Notes: generated by a model from the sequence alone, not told the origin. A stretch of DNA of 64,000 nucleotides from Alteromonas naphthalenivorans (GCF_000213655.1 NC_015554.1:1364001-1428000); one strand, 5' to 3'. Positions 1 to 9,099 are shown, counted from the first letter of the stretch. Made by a program: numbers and translations.

Positions 1-215
1 GTTGCAACGCTTATACCAACATGGCTGGATATATAAATAATTGATTTTGTTTGATTTTATTTCGTTTCGTATTTTGGTGAGGAAGCTAAGTTTTAATTAA
101 ACGTAAGAGTTGCAAGGTAGGCCGTGTAATAATTTCGTAATCGATAGGAATTCAACAGTTCCTGTGGAGGGAAAGTTAGCTACGAATGGCAGCTAACAAT
201 TTCTTTTCGTATTTT
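1..215. other. Intergenic, no gene seen
   Basis: AT-rich DNA downstream of the first minus-strand gene. I see no credible open reading frame, RNA fold or clear terminator in it. Confidence 0.5.
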
Positions 216-2213
216 TTAGGACACCACACTGATTAAATCTTCTTTACTCACTGGCTTTAATAGCGACTGGCTAACACCTAAATGCTTCATGGTATCTTTA
301 TCTGGCTCGTTGCCACTGACAATAACCAGCTTGGCCTTGGGTTGAATTTGATTTAACTCGGCAGCTAAGTCATATCCATGGTAGTCGGGAAGGGTCAAAT
401 CCATTAATACATGATCAAATACCACTTCGGTCATACACTCGATAGCATCTGCGCCCGTATTCGCCGTAATAACATCGTGGCCTTGATGTACCAAAAATAA
501 TTGTAATAATTCAGCTGCGTCTTCGTCGTCTTCTATCACTAATATTTTTTTAGCCGTCGGTTGAGGCTGAGTACTTTGCGTCACTGTTTTAACGGTTTCT
601 ATCTTCGACACGGCAGGACCTTGAGAGCGCACCAAATACTGGTCGAGCACTTCAGTAAGGGCAGCTCGTTCAATAGGTTTACCAATAACATTATTAAACC
701 CGTCATCCATTAAAGATTGTTTTAACCCTTTGCGACTCGCGGCGGTAACGGCCACAACAGGTACGTTGCTCTTATGCCGCCTTATTGCATGAAGGGCTTC
801 AATACCATTCATAACCGGCATATGAATATCCATTAACACTAAATGAAAGGGCTCGTTATCTTCTTCGGCTTGTAAAACAGCCTCTAATGCTTTAACGCCG
901 TTTTCTGCATAAGCGACGGTAGCGTGACATTGACTGACTAGATGACCTGTTAAGCGACGAATCTCACGAATATCATCAACAATCAATACCTTGCCAGTAA
1001 CCTGTAAATCTAAGTTGTTGGCTTCAGCTCTGCTAGGTGGCTTAAGTGCAAGTTGAGTACGGCTTTGTTCGCTAATGTCACCGGGATCGATAGAAAACGA
1101 AAAGCGACTGCCTTTGCCAAAAACTGAATCTACACTAATGCTTCCGCCTAACTTGGCCACAAGTTCTCGGCTTATTGCCAAACCTAAACCAGCTCCGCCA
1201 TGATTTGCACGCATGATATCTTCGATTTGCTCGAAAGGCTGAAAGATTTTATCTAGCTTATGTGGTGGCATGCCGATGCCGGTGTCTTCAACAATAAAAT
1301 GTAACCTTTCATTGGCTTTTCCAGGTGCTGGAGGGCGAACTTCTACGGTAACGGTTATGGCGCCAGTATCGGTAAATTTCACAGCGTTACTGACTAAGTT
1401 GATTAACACCTGACGCAAACGGGTAGGGTCGGTTTCAATCACTTCCGGTATCTTAGTTTCTGCAATCACATCGAAAACAAGGTCTTTGTCTTTCGCTGCT
1501 AATCGCATTAATGAGTGAATATCAGTAAGGAAAGGGCTTAAATGCACTTCTTTGATATTAAGCTCAAGTTTATCCGCCATAATGCGAGACATATCAAGAA
1601 GATCATTTAACAGACTAAGTAAGTGCTTTCCATTGGAATAAATAATAGACAGCTCTTGGGCCAAAGGGTCATTACCTTTGTCGTCTAATAGCAGCTCTGT
1701 GTAACCTAAAATAGACGTAAGCGGGGTGCGAAGTTCGTGGCCCAAGTGAGCCAGAAATTTATCTTTCGCTTTGTTCTGTTGTTCGACTTTGTGTCTTTCT
1801 AATCGCTCGTTTTCTATCTCACGTCGAACCATGGCGTAGCGAATGGTGCGCATAAAGCGGGGCGACTCTATTTCTGTTTTTTGCAGGTAATCGGCTGCAC
1901 CCGCTCGCATCACCAATTCGTCAACCTGTGAGTCTGATTGACCGGTTAAAATAACAACAGGAAGATTAAATTGGTTTGATTTAAGCACTTCCAATACGTC
2001 TACTGCGTTTTCTGCGCCAAGTAGATAGTCGAGCAGACACAAGTCGAAATTTCGACGCTGTAACGCATCTATGGCATCAGCACTGTTGGTTACCCAGGTA
2101 AGCTGGAAACGGGGTTCTTCACATTGAAGTAAATAATCCGACGTTAAAAAATAATCATCTTCGTCATCTTCAATCAGTAAAACCCGGATAACTTCGGTCA
2201 CTGTGCGCTCCAT
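216..2213 (-). CDS. Hybrid histidine kinase REC-HisKA-HATPase-REC-REC
   Basis: A 665-residue soluble signalling protein with no membrane segment. The order is an N-terminal receiver (about 9-125, phosphoacceptor Asp62), a short helical linker, a HisKA domain with the phosphorylated His159 in GHELRTPL, an HATPase_c domain (GTGIGMP and GGAGLGLAIS boxes) and two C-terminal receivers with LMDIHMPVMNG and LMDLTLPDYHG aspartate motifs. It probably receives phosphate from another kinase and relays it internally. It is the last gene of the minus-strand signalling island, 145 bases after the Rcp1-like receiver, so it may have its own promoter. The output partner is not visible. Confidence 0.93.
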   Translation of the reverse strand: MERTVTEVIRVLLIEDDEDDYFLTSDYLLQCEEPRFQLTWVTNSADAIDALQRRNFDLCLLDYLLGAENAVDVLEVLKSNQFNLPVVILTGQSDSQVDELVMRAGAADYLQKTEIESPRFMRTIRYAMVRREIENERLERHKVEQQNKAKDKFLAHLGHELRTPLTSILGYTELLLDDKGNDPLAQELSIIYSNGKHLLSLLNDLLDMSRIMADKLELNIKEVHLSPFLTDIHSLMRLAAKDKDLVFDVIAETKIPEVIETDPTRLRQVLINLVSNAVKFTDTGAITVTVEVRPPAPGKANERLHFIVEDTGIGMPPHKLDKIFQPFEQIEDIMRANHGGAGLGLAISRELVAKLGGSISVDSVFGKGSRFSFSIDPGDISEQSRTQLALKPPSRAEANNLDLQVTGKVLIVDDIREIRRLTGHLVSQCHATVAYAENGVKALEAVLQAEEDNEPFHLVLMDIHMPVMNGIEALHAIRRHKSNVPVVAVTAASRKGLKQSLMDDGFNNVIGKPIERAALTEVLDQYLVRSQGPAVSKIETVKTVTQSTQPQPTAKKILVIEDDEDAAELLQLFLVHQGHDVITANTGADAIECMTEVVFDHVLMDLTLPDYHGYDLAAELNQIQPKAKLVIVSGNEPDKDTMKHLGVSQSLLKPVSKEDLISVVS

Positions 2214-2358
2214 AAAACATTGGTCGTAACGTAGCGCTGAATAACAAGCGCCTTAAAACATAGCGGCACTAATGGTTAGCGCCGTGCAGCATGAGTAGTA
2301 ACTTACTGCGTCCAACATATGGACTCATCACTACGTATATTGAATTAATAAGACTCGA

Positions 2359-2811
2359 CTAATCGTGTGGCAACTCTACAAACTCAATCCAGTAGCGACC
2401 TAGCGCGCGCATAAGCTCGACAAGTCCCTCAAAATTCACAGGCTTAGTGATATATGAAGCACAGCCTAAGTCGTATCCGCGAAGCATGTCTTCTTCTTCT
2501 TTGGATGTTGTTAAGATGACCACTGGGATCCCACGTAATTTAGGATCGGTTTTTAATTCTTGTAACGCTTCTCGGCCATCTTTTCGCGGCATGTTAAGAT
2601 CTAACAGTATTAGGCTAGGGCGGGGGGCTTTGCTAGCATCTGTGTACTTACCTTCATGGCGTAAAAATTCAAGCAATTCCACGCCATCTTCAACACAAAA
2701 TAAGTTGTTTAACACACGGCTTTCTTTGAGTGCGTCTACAGTTAATAGACGATCGTCCTCATCGTCATCTGCCATAAGGATATTAATTGGTTGGGTTTGT
2801 TTACGCGTCAT
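2359..2811 (-). CDS. Single-domain response regulator, Rcp1-like
   Basis: About 150 residues forming one receiver domain with no output domain. It has an acidic DDDEDD pocket near the N-terminus, a phosphoacceptor in ILLDLNMPRKDG, a conserved Thr in ILTTSKEEED and a Lys in ITKPVN. The wording matches the Rcp1 class that partners phytochrome-like kinases. The start is placed at the internal ATG (2811) because GGAG lies about 9 bases before it. The longer ATG at 2826 has no ribosome site. The start overlaps the end of the upstream kinase gene by 11 bases, so the two are probably translationally coupled and work as a pair. Confidence 0.9.
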   Translation of the reverse strand: MTRKQTQPINILMADDDEDDRLLTVDALKESRVLNNLFCVEDGVELLEFLRHEGKYTDASKAPRPSLILLDLNMPRKDGREALQELKTDPKLRGIPVVILTTSKEEEDMLRGYDLGCASYITKPVNFEGLVELMRALGRYWIEFVELPHD

Positions 2812-4315
2812 GTGCGGTATCTCCATGATTATTTAGAGAGCCAAAAGGCTCGCTGTTTGTTGGCAGAAGGATAGTAAAGGTTGCGCCTTCTCCTGGCGAG
2901 CTTTTTGCCGAAATTTGACCATTGTGTCGTTCAACAATGCGTCGGCATACAGCTAGGCCAATCCCTGTTCCTTTATATTCGCTTCTTCCGTGCAAGCGTT
3001 GAAACGGGGCAAAAATCTTTTCTGCAAAACTTTGTTCAAAGCCAATACCGTTGTCTGAGATTTGAATTTTGATCCAGTCATACTCATCAGCTAACAATAT
3101 GTCTTTCATATCAGCTTCAGTTGGGGTTGTAGCTGTAATTTCAATAAGAGGTTCTTTGTCAGCGGTTTGAAATTTTAGTGCGTTAGACAATAAGTTTAGA
3201 AACAGCTGATCAATTTGTGATTTGTCTGCGCGAATAGTCGGAATATCCTGCACAACAACATTGGCACCTTTTTCTTCGATAGCTATTTCTAAATCACCTA
3301 GTACACCATCGATAACGTCGCCGACATTTACTTGTTCGAAGTCTTTGCCCCGTGTAGAAACCCGAGAAAAAGACAGAAGGTCAGAAATCAACATAGACAT
3401 ACGCTCGGCTGCGTTAAGCATACGGGCAAGGAAGTCTTGTCCACGTTCATCCATCACATCTTTGTAGCCAGAGTCTAACCGGTTACCGAAGGCGCGAATT
3501 TTACGTAGCGGTTCTTGGAGATCGTGTGACGCAACAAAGGCAAAGTCTTCAAGCTCTCGGTTGCTACGGGCTAATTCATCTGCATAAATTCTTAGTTCCT
3601 GAGTTCGCTCTGAAATTTTATGTTCTAGGTCTTCATTAACGTCAACAAGGGTATCTTTATGCTTTTCATTTTCTCGAATGTTGGCTTTTAACAACAAGAA
3701 GATTGAGATAATAAGAAACAGAGTGGTACCTGAAGATATTAACAGTGTATTCACCGAGTCACGTCTTAGCTTCATCAAGCTGGCTAAATGCGTACCTTGA
3801 ATATCTCTTTCTGAGGAATCAATGCGTTCGAACATATTTTCGAAATCGTTGTATAAATCAAGGCCTCTGTCGCTTTCAAGCAATGTGAAGGCTTGCGCTA
3901 AATCACCCACTCTTACTAGCTCTACAATACGCACCATACCGTTAATTTTAACGCGGGTTAGGGCAAGTAGCTTATCAATCCGTTCTGATTGTTCCGGCAA
4001 GTCAGACGCAAGTGCACTCACTTCAACTTCATCGGCAAGGGCAGTGAAGTTATTCAGTGTTTGTGTGTACTCCTCCAGATAAGCTTCATCTTCAGTAAGA
4101 AGGAAACCACGTTGACCTGATTCGGCGCGCAATACGGCCACATGCAACTTGTTCACCGCGCTTATCACGCGGCTAGTGGTAAATAAACGCGCTTCTAAGG
4201 CTGACAAGTCATCAAGGGTTTGCACCACATAAAATGAATTCGCAGTGATAATAGCAATCACGAATACCACCATGATTACCCAACTGTATAGCGAAGAAAA
4301 AACTTTGTTTAGCAT
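2801..4315 (-). CDS. CHASE3-domain sensor histidine kinase
   Basis: About 504 residues, membrane-bound. A membrane helix near the N-terminus is followed by a periplasmic CHASE3-like helical sensor (roughly 30-190, with the ESGQRGFLLTEDEAYLEEY signature), a second helix near 200, a coiled coil, a HisKA domain of phytochrome type (SHDLQEPLRKIRAF) and an HATPase_c domain (DNGIGFE, GTGIGLAVCRRIV). The start is set at 4315, five bases after the stop of the 74-residue gene. A longer frame from 4342 would overlap that gene. It sits directly upstream of the Rcp1-like receiver, its likely target. The ligand is unknown. Confidence 0.9.
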   Translation of the reverse strand: MLNKVFSSLYSWVIMVVFVIAIITANSFYVVQTLDDLSALEARLFTTSRVISAVNKLHVAVLRAESGQRGFLLTEDEAYLEEYTQTLNNFTALADEVEVSALASDLPEQSERIDKLLALTRVKINGMVRIVELVRVGDLAQAFTLLESDRGLDLYNDFENMFERIDSSERDIQGTHLASLMKLRRDSVNTLLISSGTTLFLIISIFLLLKANIRENEKHKDTLVDVNEDLEHKISERTQELRIYADELARSNRELEDFAFVASHDLQEPLRKIRAFGNRLDSGYKDVMDERGQDFLARMLNAAERMSMLISDLLSFSRVSTRGKDFEQVNVGDVIDGVLGDLEIAIEEKGANVVVQDIPTIRADKSQIDQLFLNLLSNALKFQTADKEPLIEITATTPTEADMKDILLADEYDWIKIQISDNGIGFEQSFAEKIFAPFQRLHGRSEYKGTGIGLAVCRRIVERHNGQISAKSSPGEGATFTILLPTNSEPFGSLNNHGDTAHDA

Positions 4316-4319
4316 TACA

Positions 4320-4544
4320 TCAATCCAATAATGTGTCGCCAAAATCTGAAGTCATTTCAGAAAGGGAGTCACTGCAATCTTTAGCACTGGCAATTATCTT
4401 ATCCAATGCTGCTATCGCTTTTTGGGCGGGAACTTCGCCATTAAGCGCCATTTTTACCAATTCAGCTTGCATAGAAATGCGATTTAGTGGTTTGCGTGCA
4501 TCATGTACGTAAGTGCTTAATCGGGCAAACTCATCTTCAGTCAT
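4320..4544 (-). CDS. Stand-alone H-box helix protein (isolated DHp-like)
   Basis: A 74-residue acidic protein that looks like half a kinase. The segment VHDARKPLNRISMQ reads like a HisKA H-box (H-[ED]-x-R-x-P-L-N), and a second amphipathic helix follows, as in a dimerisation and histidine phosphotransfer (DHp) domain. There is no ATP-binding domain, receiver or membrane segment. It lies 18 bases after the NtrC-type regulator and ends 4 bases before the CHASE3 kinase, so it is clearly in the operon. It may act as a phosphotransfer or dimerisation partner, or as a decoy. Function is inferred from sequence pattern only. Confidence 0.75.
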   Translation of the reverse strand: MTEDEFARLSTYVHDARKPLNRISMQAELVKMALNGEVPAQKAIAALDKIIASAKDCSDSLSEMTSDFGDTLLD

Positions 4545-4562
4545 AACTTTTGTCCTGCCTTA

Positions 4563-5894
4563 CTAGTCTTCTTTGACCAAATCGCCATACGCGTGAAGTC
4601 GGTTGTATAGGGTTTTGGTACTTATGCCGAGCATGTCGGCGGCCATGGTCTTATTCCCATTCACTTTCTCAAGCGTGGCGTAAATAAGTTCCTTTTCAAC
4701 GTCTTCAATAGTGCGTCCTGCTTGAAGTGCCGGCGCTGTACTTTGCTTTTTAGCAAAAGGCGATTCAATCGTTTTAGGAAGCTCTATTACCTGTTTTGTC
4801 GGGTCGCTCATAATGGCGGCACGATGAACAAAGTGACGCAATTCACGAACGTTACCTGGCCAGTCATAGGCTTGTAATGTATTTAGCTGACTTTCTTGCC
4901 AACTAAACTTAGAGCCATTGTCTTTATTAAATTCTTCAATAAAGGTTTTCGCTAATAAAGGAATATCTTCTTTACGCTCGCGCAACGTAGGTATGGTGAT
5001 TGGAAACACAGCAAGTCTGAAGTAGATATCTTCACGCAAGACTTTGCTTTGTGCTATCTCTTCCATGGTTCGGTTAGTGGCTGACACTACGCGGCAATTT
5101 ACCGGAATAGTTTTAGTACCGCCAACACGGATAACCACTTTGTTTTCCAATACGCGTAGTAGGTTTGGCTGCATATCGATAGGCATTTCGGTGATTTCAT
5201 CTAAGAATAAACATCCGCCTTCAGCTTGTTCGAAAACACCTTCCTTACGGCCAACTGCACCAGTAAAGGCACCTTTTTCGTGGCCAAATAGTTCACTACC
5301 AATTAATTCTTTTGAAAAGGCACCACAGTTAGTCACTACGTAAGGGCCTTCACTTTGTGACGCGCGGTGAATGGCGGCTGCAACCACCTCTTTACCTACA
5401 CCACTTTCGCCCAGTAGCATAACGTTGGCACTCGTTCTGCTTACTCTTTCAATTAATTTATAAAGTTCTTTCATTGGCGCAGATTCGCCAATAAGCAAAT
5501 CGAAATGCTTTTCAATTTTTTCGCTGGTATCTTCAGCGACTTTAGGTTTTCCTGTTAATACTGCTTCAATGTCTTCACGTTGAATAGGTTTAACAAGGTA
5601 ATCAATATTGGGGCCGCACAAACCTTTAATGACGCCTTTTACCGATGGGTGTCCGGTAATAAGGGTAATGCGTGGGCGTTTAGGAAGCGCGTTAAGTTCA
5701 TCGAACAAGTATGCACCGCTACCATCTGGCAACATGAAATCAAGTAATACATGATCGAAGGTTTCTTTCTTTAACCAATCACGCGCTTCTCCTAATGTGG
5801 CAGCAGTTAGCACTTCGTGACCGAGAAACTCAATAATAGTGCAGGCCACCTCGGTAAACTCGGCATCATCATCTACAAGCAAAACAGTTAACAC
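4563..5894 (-). CDS. NtrC-family sigma54-dependent response regulator
   Basis: 443 residues with the full three-domain plan. A receiver (1-120, phosphoacceptor Asp52 in LLDFMLPDGSG) is followed by a sigma54-activating AAA+ ATPase (about 140-375) with Walker A GESGVGKE, the sigma54-contacting GAFTGA loop and the Walker B sequence CLFLDEIT. A Fis-type helix-turn-helix ends the protein (NKTMAADMLGISTKTLYNRL). It should activate sigma54 promoters when phosphorylated. It is the first gene of the minus-strand island. A sigma54-like site lies in the divergent intergenic region at 6207-6223. Confidence 0.95.
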   Translation of the reverse strand: MLTVLLVDDDAEFTEVACTIIEFLGHEVLTAATLGEARDWLKKETFDHVLLDFMLPDGSGAYLFDELNALPKRPRITLITGHPSVKGVIKGLCGPNIDYLVKPIQREDIEAVLTGKPKVAEDTSEKIEKHFDLLIGESAPMKELYKLIERVSRTSANVMLLGESGVGKEVVAAAIHRASQSEGPYVVTNCGAFSKELIGSELFGHEKGAFTGAVGRKEGVFEQAEGGCLFLDEITEMPIDMQPNLLRVLENKVVIRVGGTKTIPVNCRVVSATNRTMEEIAQSKVLREDIYFRLAVFPITIPTLRERKEDIPLLAKTFIEEFNKDNGSKFSWQESQLNTLQAYDWPGNVRELRHFVHRAAIMSDPTKQVIELPKTIESPFAKKQSTAPALQAGRTIEDVEKELIYATLEKVNGNKTMAADMLGISTKTLYNRLHAYGDLVKED

Positions 5895-6462
5895 TTGAAT
5901 ATCCCTTTTTTAAATGATCAATCACACCCTGATTGCTTAGTTCAGTGCACTGGGTGGGTAAATTGATCTGATTTTATAATTATTTGTGCATTATTACATT
6001 CAAACGTAGACGTTGTCGCATTCATACTCAACTTTGGTTGAAAAGCGCAGCAATATCTTTGGGCTGACCTCATAATGCGATCCTCGCATCACTTAAAAGT
6101 GGGCTAGCTAAATACAATCCGCACAATGACATATCTTTAGCTCATAAAGCACATATTGTGCCGATCACTACCAAAAAGCATAAATTTGAATGATGAGTAA
6201 CTTCAGTGGCACAGTTATCGCATTATACCGCATAGTCGCTTTGTAACCGAACGCGAAAATTCACCGCTTACGAGAATGCTTCTGAAAGTTTATTTCAGAT
6301 TTACACTGTTGGACAAGCGGAAAATAGAAGCGTTGTACACGGTGATATTGCTGAGTTAATGAAATTTTTGATGGAATACCCAAAGCGTATTGCGCTTCGC
6401 TATCACCCAAGACGCATAGGTTTCGATGGAAATAAGGCATTAGTCTTAGCCATAAATAGGGA
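5895..6462. other. 568-base divergent intergenic region
   Basis: It separates the NtrC-type regulator from the exoD-like gene. It holds a sigma54-like box (6207-6223, plus strand) and a 35-codon plus-strand frame (6359-6466) that overlaps the exoD-like start but has no ribosome site. Nothing else can be supported. Confidence 0.4.
6207..6223 (+). promoter_or_regulatory. Candidate sigma54 promoter
   Basis: The sequence TGGCAC, five bases, then TCGCAT keeps the GG and GC dinucleotides ten bases apart, as sigma54 -24/-12 elements do. One base of the usual TTGCA box differs. It points toward the exoD-like gene 240 bases away and lies in the region shared with the divergent NtrC-type regulator. 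Inference from pattern only. Confidence 0.35.
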
Positions 6463-7074
6463 ATGAAAATGTTTAAGGAAACTGGCGCAAGGTCAATGAC
6501 ACTTTATGAGTTGTTGGGAAAAATGCAGCCTAAAAACACCACCGACGTCATGGCGTTTTCCGAATTCTGGAATGCAATGGAAAAAAGGGGATTTGGACCC
6601 ATGTTAGCGTTGCCAGCGTTTATTGCGGCAACGCCCATAGGGGCTATTCCTGGTGTACCCACCATTACCGGTGTGACAATTTTACTGATAGCAATGCAAA
6701 TTTTACTCGGTCGACGTCATCCGTGGCTTCCCGCTACCATTATGAAAATTGAAATGGATGCAGAGCGAATAGAATTTTTGGTAAATAAAATGAAACCTGT
6801 GGCGGTGCGATTTGACCGTTTCTTAATGCCGCGCTGGTTTTTTATGCGCCAACCTGTGTTCCGTTCACTTATAGCGCTAAGTTGTGCGGCGTGTGGTTTG
6901 TTGATGGTGCCACTAGAGTTAGTACCCTTTATGGGATTAATACCGGCGTTTGCTGTGTAGATTATGGCTATTGGTATGGCAACGGATGACGGCGCTGTAG
7001 CACTATTTGGGCTATCTATCGCCTTATTTGGATTTTTATACGGTGGTCAACAGATAGCGCTAGGTATTGGCTAA
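6463..7074 (+). pseudogene. ExoD-family membrane protein, in-frame amber stop
   Basis: The frame runs 165 codons, hits TAG at 6958-6960, and continues in the same frame for 37 codons to TAA at 7072-7074. Together they give about 203 residues, the usual ExoD (exopolysaccharide synthesis, PF06055) length. The N-terminal part has the family pattern: a soluble start, a hydrophobic hairpin rich in Pro and Gly (AATPIGAIPGVPTITG) and a proline-bounded RHPWLP stretch. The part after the stop has the conserved end, an acidic ATDDG turn and a last membrane helix. One nonsense change therefore removes the last helix, unless the stop is misread or is a sequence error. Confidence 0.8.
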
Positions 7075-7147
7075 GACTGCTGAGTTTTTGTTTTTATATC
7101 AATGTGCTACGTATAGCTTAGCGATAAGTAAATGACTACTGCTCACA

Positions 7148-8083
7148 TTACCTTTGTATAGACTCTACGCATTGTTCAAGCATGCCATCAGCAGAAGGAA
7201 GCTGCATCGATTGATATCTAAGTTCACCGATAAAGCTTCTTGCTGCTGGTCCCAGGCCATCGCCATCCTCAAATGTGAGGTAAAGCATTGCGCGGCGTAA
7301 ACCGCCATTGCTATCAAGAGGTAGTGGCAGCAATAGCTCTTCTTCTAATTCTTTTTTAATAATAGCGATAGGTAGCCAAGCAAATCCAAGTCCTTGAGAA
7401 ATCATATCTACAGACGTTCTAATATGGCTAACCGTCCAGCGTTGCTCGGCGCCAAGCCAACCAGCATCAACTTTACGCTCAGCTGATGAATCTCTTACCA
7501 CTATTTGACGATGTGACTTTAAATCTTCTAGTGTTAAGGCACGGTCGAGTGCGTGCAGAGGATGATCAACATGCGCTACAGCAGCAAAGTCTATTTCGCA
7601 CAAATCTTCACTGAATCCGCCGGGGTAGGGGAAGGGGGATATCGCGATATCTACATTGCCACTATCAAGCAAGGAGTTAGCGCCGCTTAACACGGTTTCT
7701 TCAATCTCGATACGTAGCAGAGGAAATTCTTCAGACACTTTACTTAATACATTATAAAGTAAATCGGAAGGGAAAATGATATCAACGGCGATACGAAGAA
7801 GGGTTTCGGTTCCTGCTTGTAAACTAGCCGCTACCGCTTCTAATTTCTGCGCTTCATTTAATACAAACGCCGCTCGCCGATACATTAACTCCCCTTGAGG
7901 AGATAACTTTACCTTACGCCCACTGTTTTCAAACAACACAACGCCAATGGCGTTTTCTAACTTTTGAACCGCGTGATGCACACTAGATTGGCTCTTGTGC
8001 ACTAATGCGGCTGCTTGATTGAAGCCTCCAGCATCTACCACTGCCTTAAACATGCGCCATTGTTCTAATGTAGATTTTAACAT
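7148..8083 (-). CDS. LysR-family transcriptional regulator
   Basis: 311 residues. An N-terminal winged helix-turn-helix (about 5-65, with FNQAAALVHKSQSSVHHAVQ) and the linker helix are followed by a periplasmic-binding-like effector domain (about 92-295). It should bind DNA as a tetramer and respond to a small molecule. No divergent target gene lies beside it: upstream is the rhodanese gene on the same strand, and downstream is the exoD-like gene, convergent. The effector cannot be named from sequence. Confidence 0.92.
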   Translation of the reverse strand: MLKSTLEQWRMFKAVVDAGGFNQAAALVHKSQSSVHHAVQKLENAIGVVLFENSGRKVKLSPQGELMYRRAAFVLNEAQKLEAVAASLQAGTETLLRIAVDIIFPSDLLYNVLSKVSEEFPLLRIEIEETVLSGANSLLDSGNVDIAISPFPYPGGFSEDLCEIDFAAVAHVDHPLHALDRALTLEDLKSHRQIVVRDSSAERKVDAGWLGAEQRWTVSHIRTSVDMISQGLGFAWLPIAIIKKELEEELLLPLPLDSNGGLRRAMLYLTFEDGDGLGPAARSFIGELRYQSMQLPSADGMLEQCVESIQR

Positions 8084-8156
8084 CCGCGAGCTCTAATCGA
8101 TTATTCTGTCACAGTATAGAGGGGTTATACCACAAGCTCCCAGAGGCTGTCAGCGC

Positions 8157-8507
8157 TTATGCGTCGGTAGCTTGCTTAATATCGCCTATTGAACAGGTTA
8201 CCACGCTCACATTCTCATACCCCATGTTCATTAGCTGTTCGGCAGCCAATTTGGCGCGAATGCCTGAGGCGCAATGAATATAGATTGGAAATTTGGCATC
8301 TTTACACTTTTCGATAACTTTCATCTCAAGTACGCCACGAGGAATATTTAATGCTGCTTCTACAGGGCTAGATGCTGCCTCTGCGGGTTCACGAACATCA
8401 AGTAATAGACCGTGATTAGAAGATATTTCCTGCATCGCTTCTTTAGCTGTTATACAACGAAGGGGAAAAGGGATATTGGCAAGTCTCGTAGTGATATCGA
8501 TTAACAT
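8157..8507 (-). CDS. Single-domain rhodanese sulfurtransferase
   Basis: 116 residues from the ATG at 8507, chosen because AAGGTG lies 5 bases upstream. A longer frame from 8570 has none. The fold is a lone rhodanese domain with the DVREPAE box and active-site Cys79 in HCASGIRA, which carries a persulfide during sulfur transfer. The soluble protein is probably cytoplasmic. It diverges from an ArsR-type gene whose cysteines match persulfide sensors, and the operator lies between them. A role in reactive-sulfur handling is therefore likely (family knowledge plus context). Confidence 0.88.
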   Translation of the reverse strand: MLIDITTRLANIPFPLRCITAKEAMQEISSNHGLLLDVREPAEAASSPVEAALNIPRGVLEMKVIEKCKDAKFPIYIHCASGIRAKLAAEQLMNMGYENVSVVTCSIGDIKQATDA

Positions 8508-8630
8508 TAAAGCACCTTGAAAATTAATGATGAGTTTACTATATAAGGAAAGCGCTATATTTTCTACCACCTACTTTCATTATATTTTTATAAAAAAATG
8601 ACATTGAGTTTTGGCGTTCGCCGCCATAGT

Positions 8631-8648
8631 AGTATACTTTAGTATAAG
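8631..8648. promoter_or_regulatory. Probable ArsR-family operator
   Basis: An inverted repeat TATAC-TTTA-GTATA (arms 8633-8637 and 8642-8646), AT-rich and 47 bases before the ArsR start, in the region shared with the divergent rhodanese gene. Its size and AT character resemble operators of BigR/SqrR-type repressors. It could control both genes. Confidence 0.5.
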
Positions 8649-8693
8649 GTGGCGAGTGGTGGCCTATTTACGTAACTTTATAAGTGAGTTGTT

Positions 8694-9029
8694 ATGACTG
8701 ATAATTTAGCCGTTGATGATTTATCTGTGAACATGAGCGAAATGGCTCAATATACAATGGAAGCTGAGCTCTATCTTAAGCAGTTGGCAAATAAGACCCG
8801 TTTAATGGTGTTGTGTTCTTTAATGGACAAAGAGTTATCTGTTACTCAAATGTTAGACCATGTAGATGTTTCTCAGCCAGTAATTTCACAGCATTTAGCG
8901 CTATTGAGAGAATCTAAAATGGTAGCCACACGCCGAGCTGGACAAACCATTTATTATCGATTAGCCGATGAAAGAGTGAAGCAAACTATTGGCTTGCTCC
9001 ACAAGTTCTTTTGCGCTCAGAACGATTAA
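8694..9029 (+). CDS. ArsR-family repressor, probable persulfide sensor (SqrR/BigR/YgaV type)
   Basis: 111 residues with a winged helix-turn-helix of the ArsR type (VSQPVISQHLALLRESKMV recognition region). Two cysteines stand out: Cys41 in the alpha-2 helix (RLMVLCSLMD) and Cys107 near the C-terminus (HKFFCAQ). This is the pair that forms the tetrasulfide switch in SqrR and BigR relatives. Metal-binding CVC or DxHxxH motifs of other ArsR sensors are not seen. The divergent rhodanese and the palindrome between them fit a sulfide or persulfide response. The family assignment is firm; the ligand is inferred. Confidence 0.85.
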   Translation: MTDNLAVDDLSVNMSEMAQYTMEAELYLKQLANKTRLMVLCSLMDKELSVTQMLDHVDVSQPVISQHLALLRESKMVATRRAGQTIYYRLADERVKQTIGLLHKFFCAQND

Positions 9030-9099
9030 TTAAGTTTGCTAGAATCTAGCTCAGTAACAAACGGTAAATCACCAAAGCTTAAATAGATTTTCGACCTAA

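Noticed and set aside
6359..6466. 35-codon plus-strand frame that overlaps the exoD-like start
   Set aside because: No ribosome site, no known domain, and too short to separate from chance.
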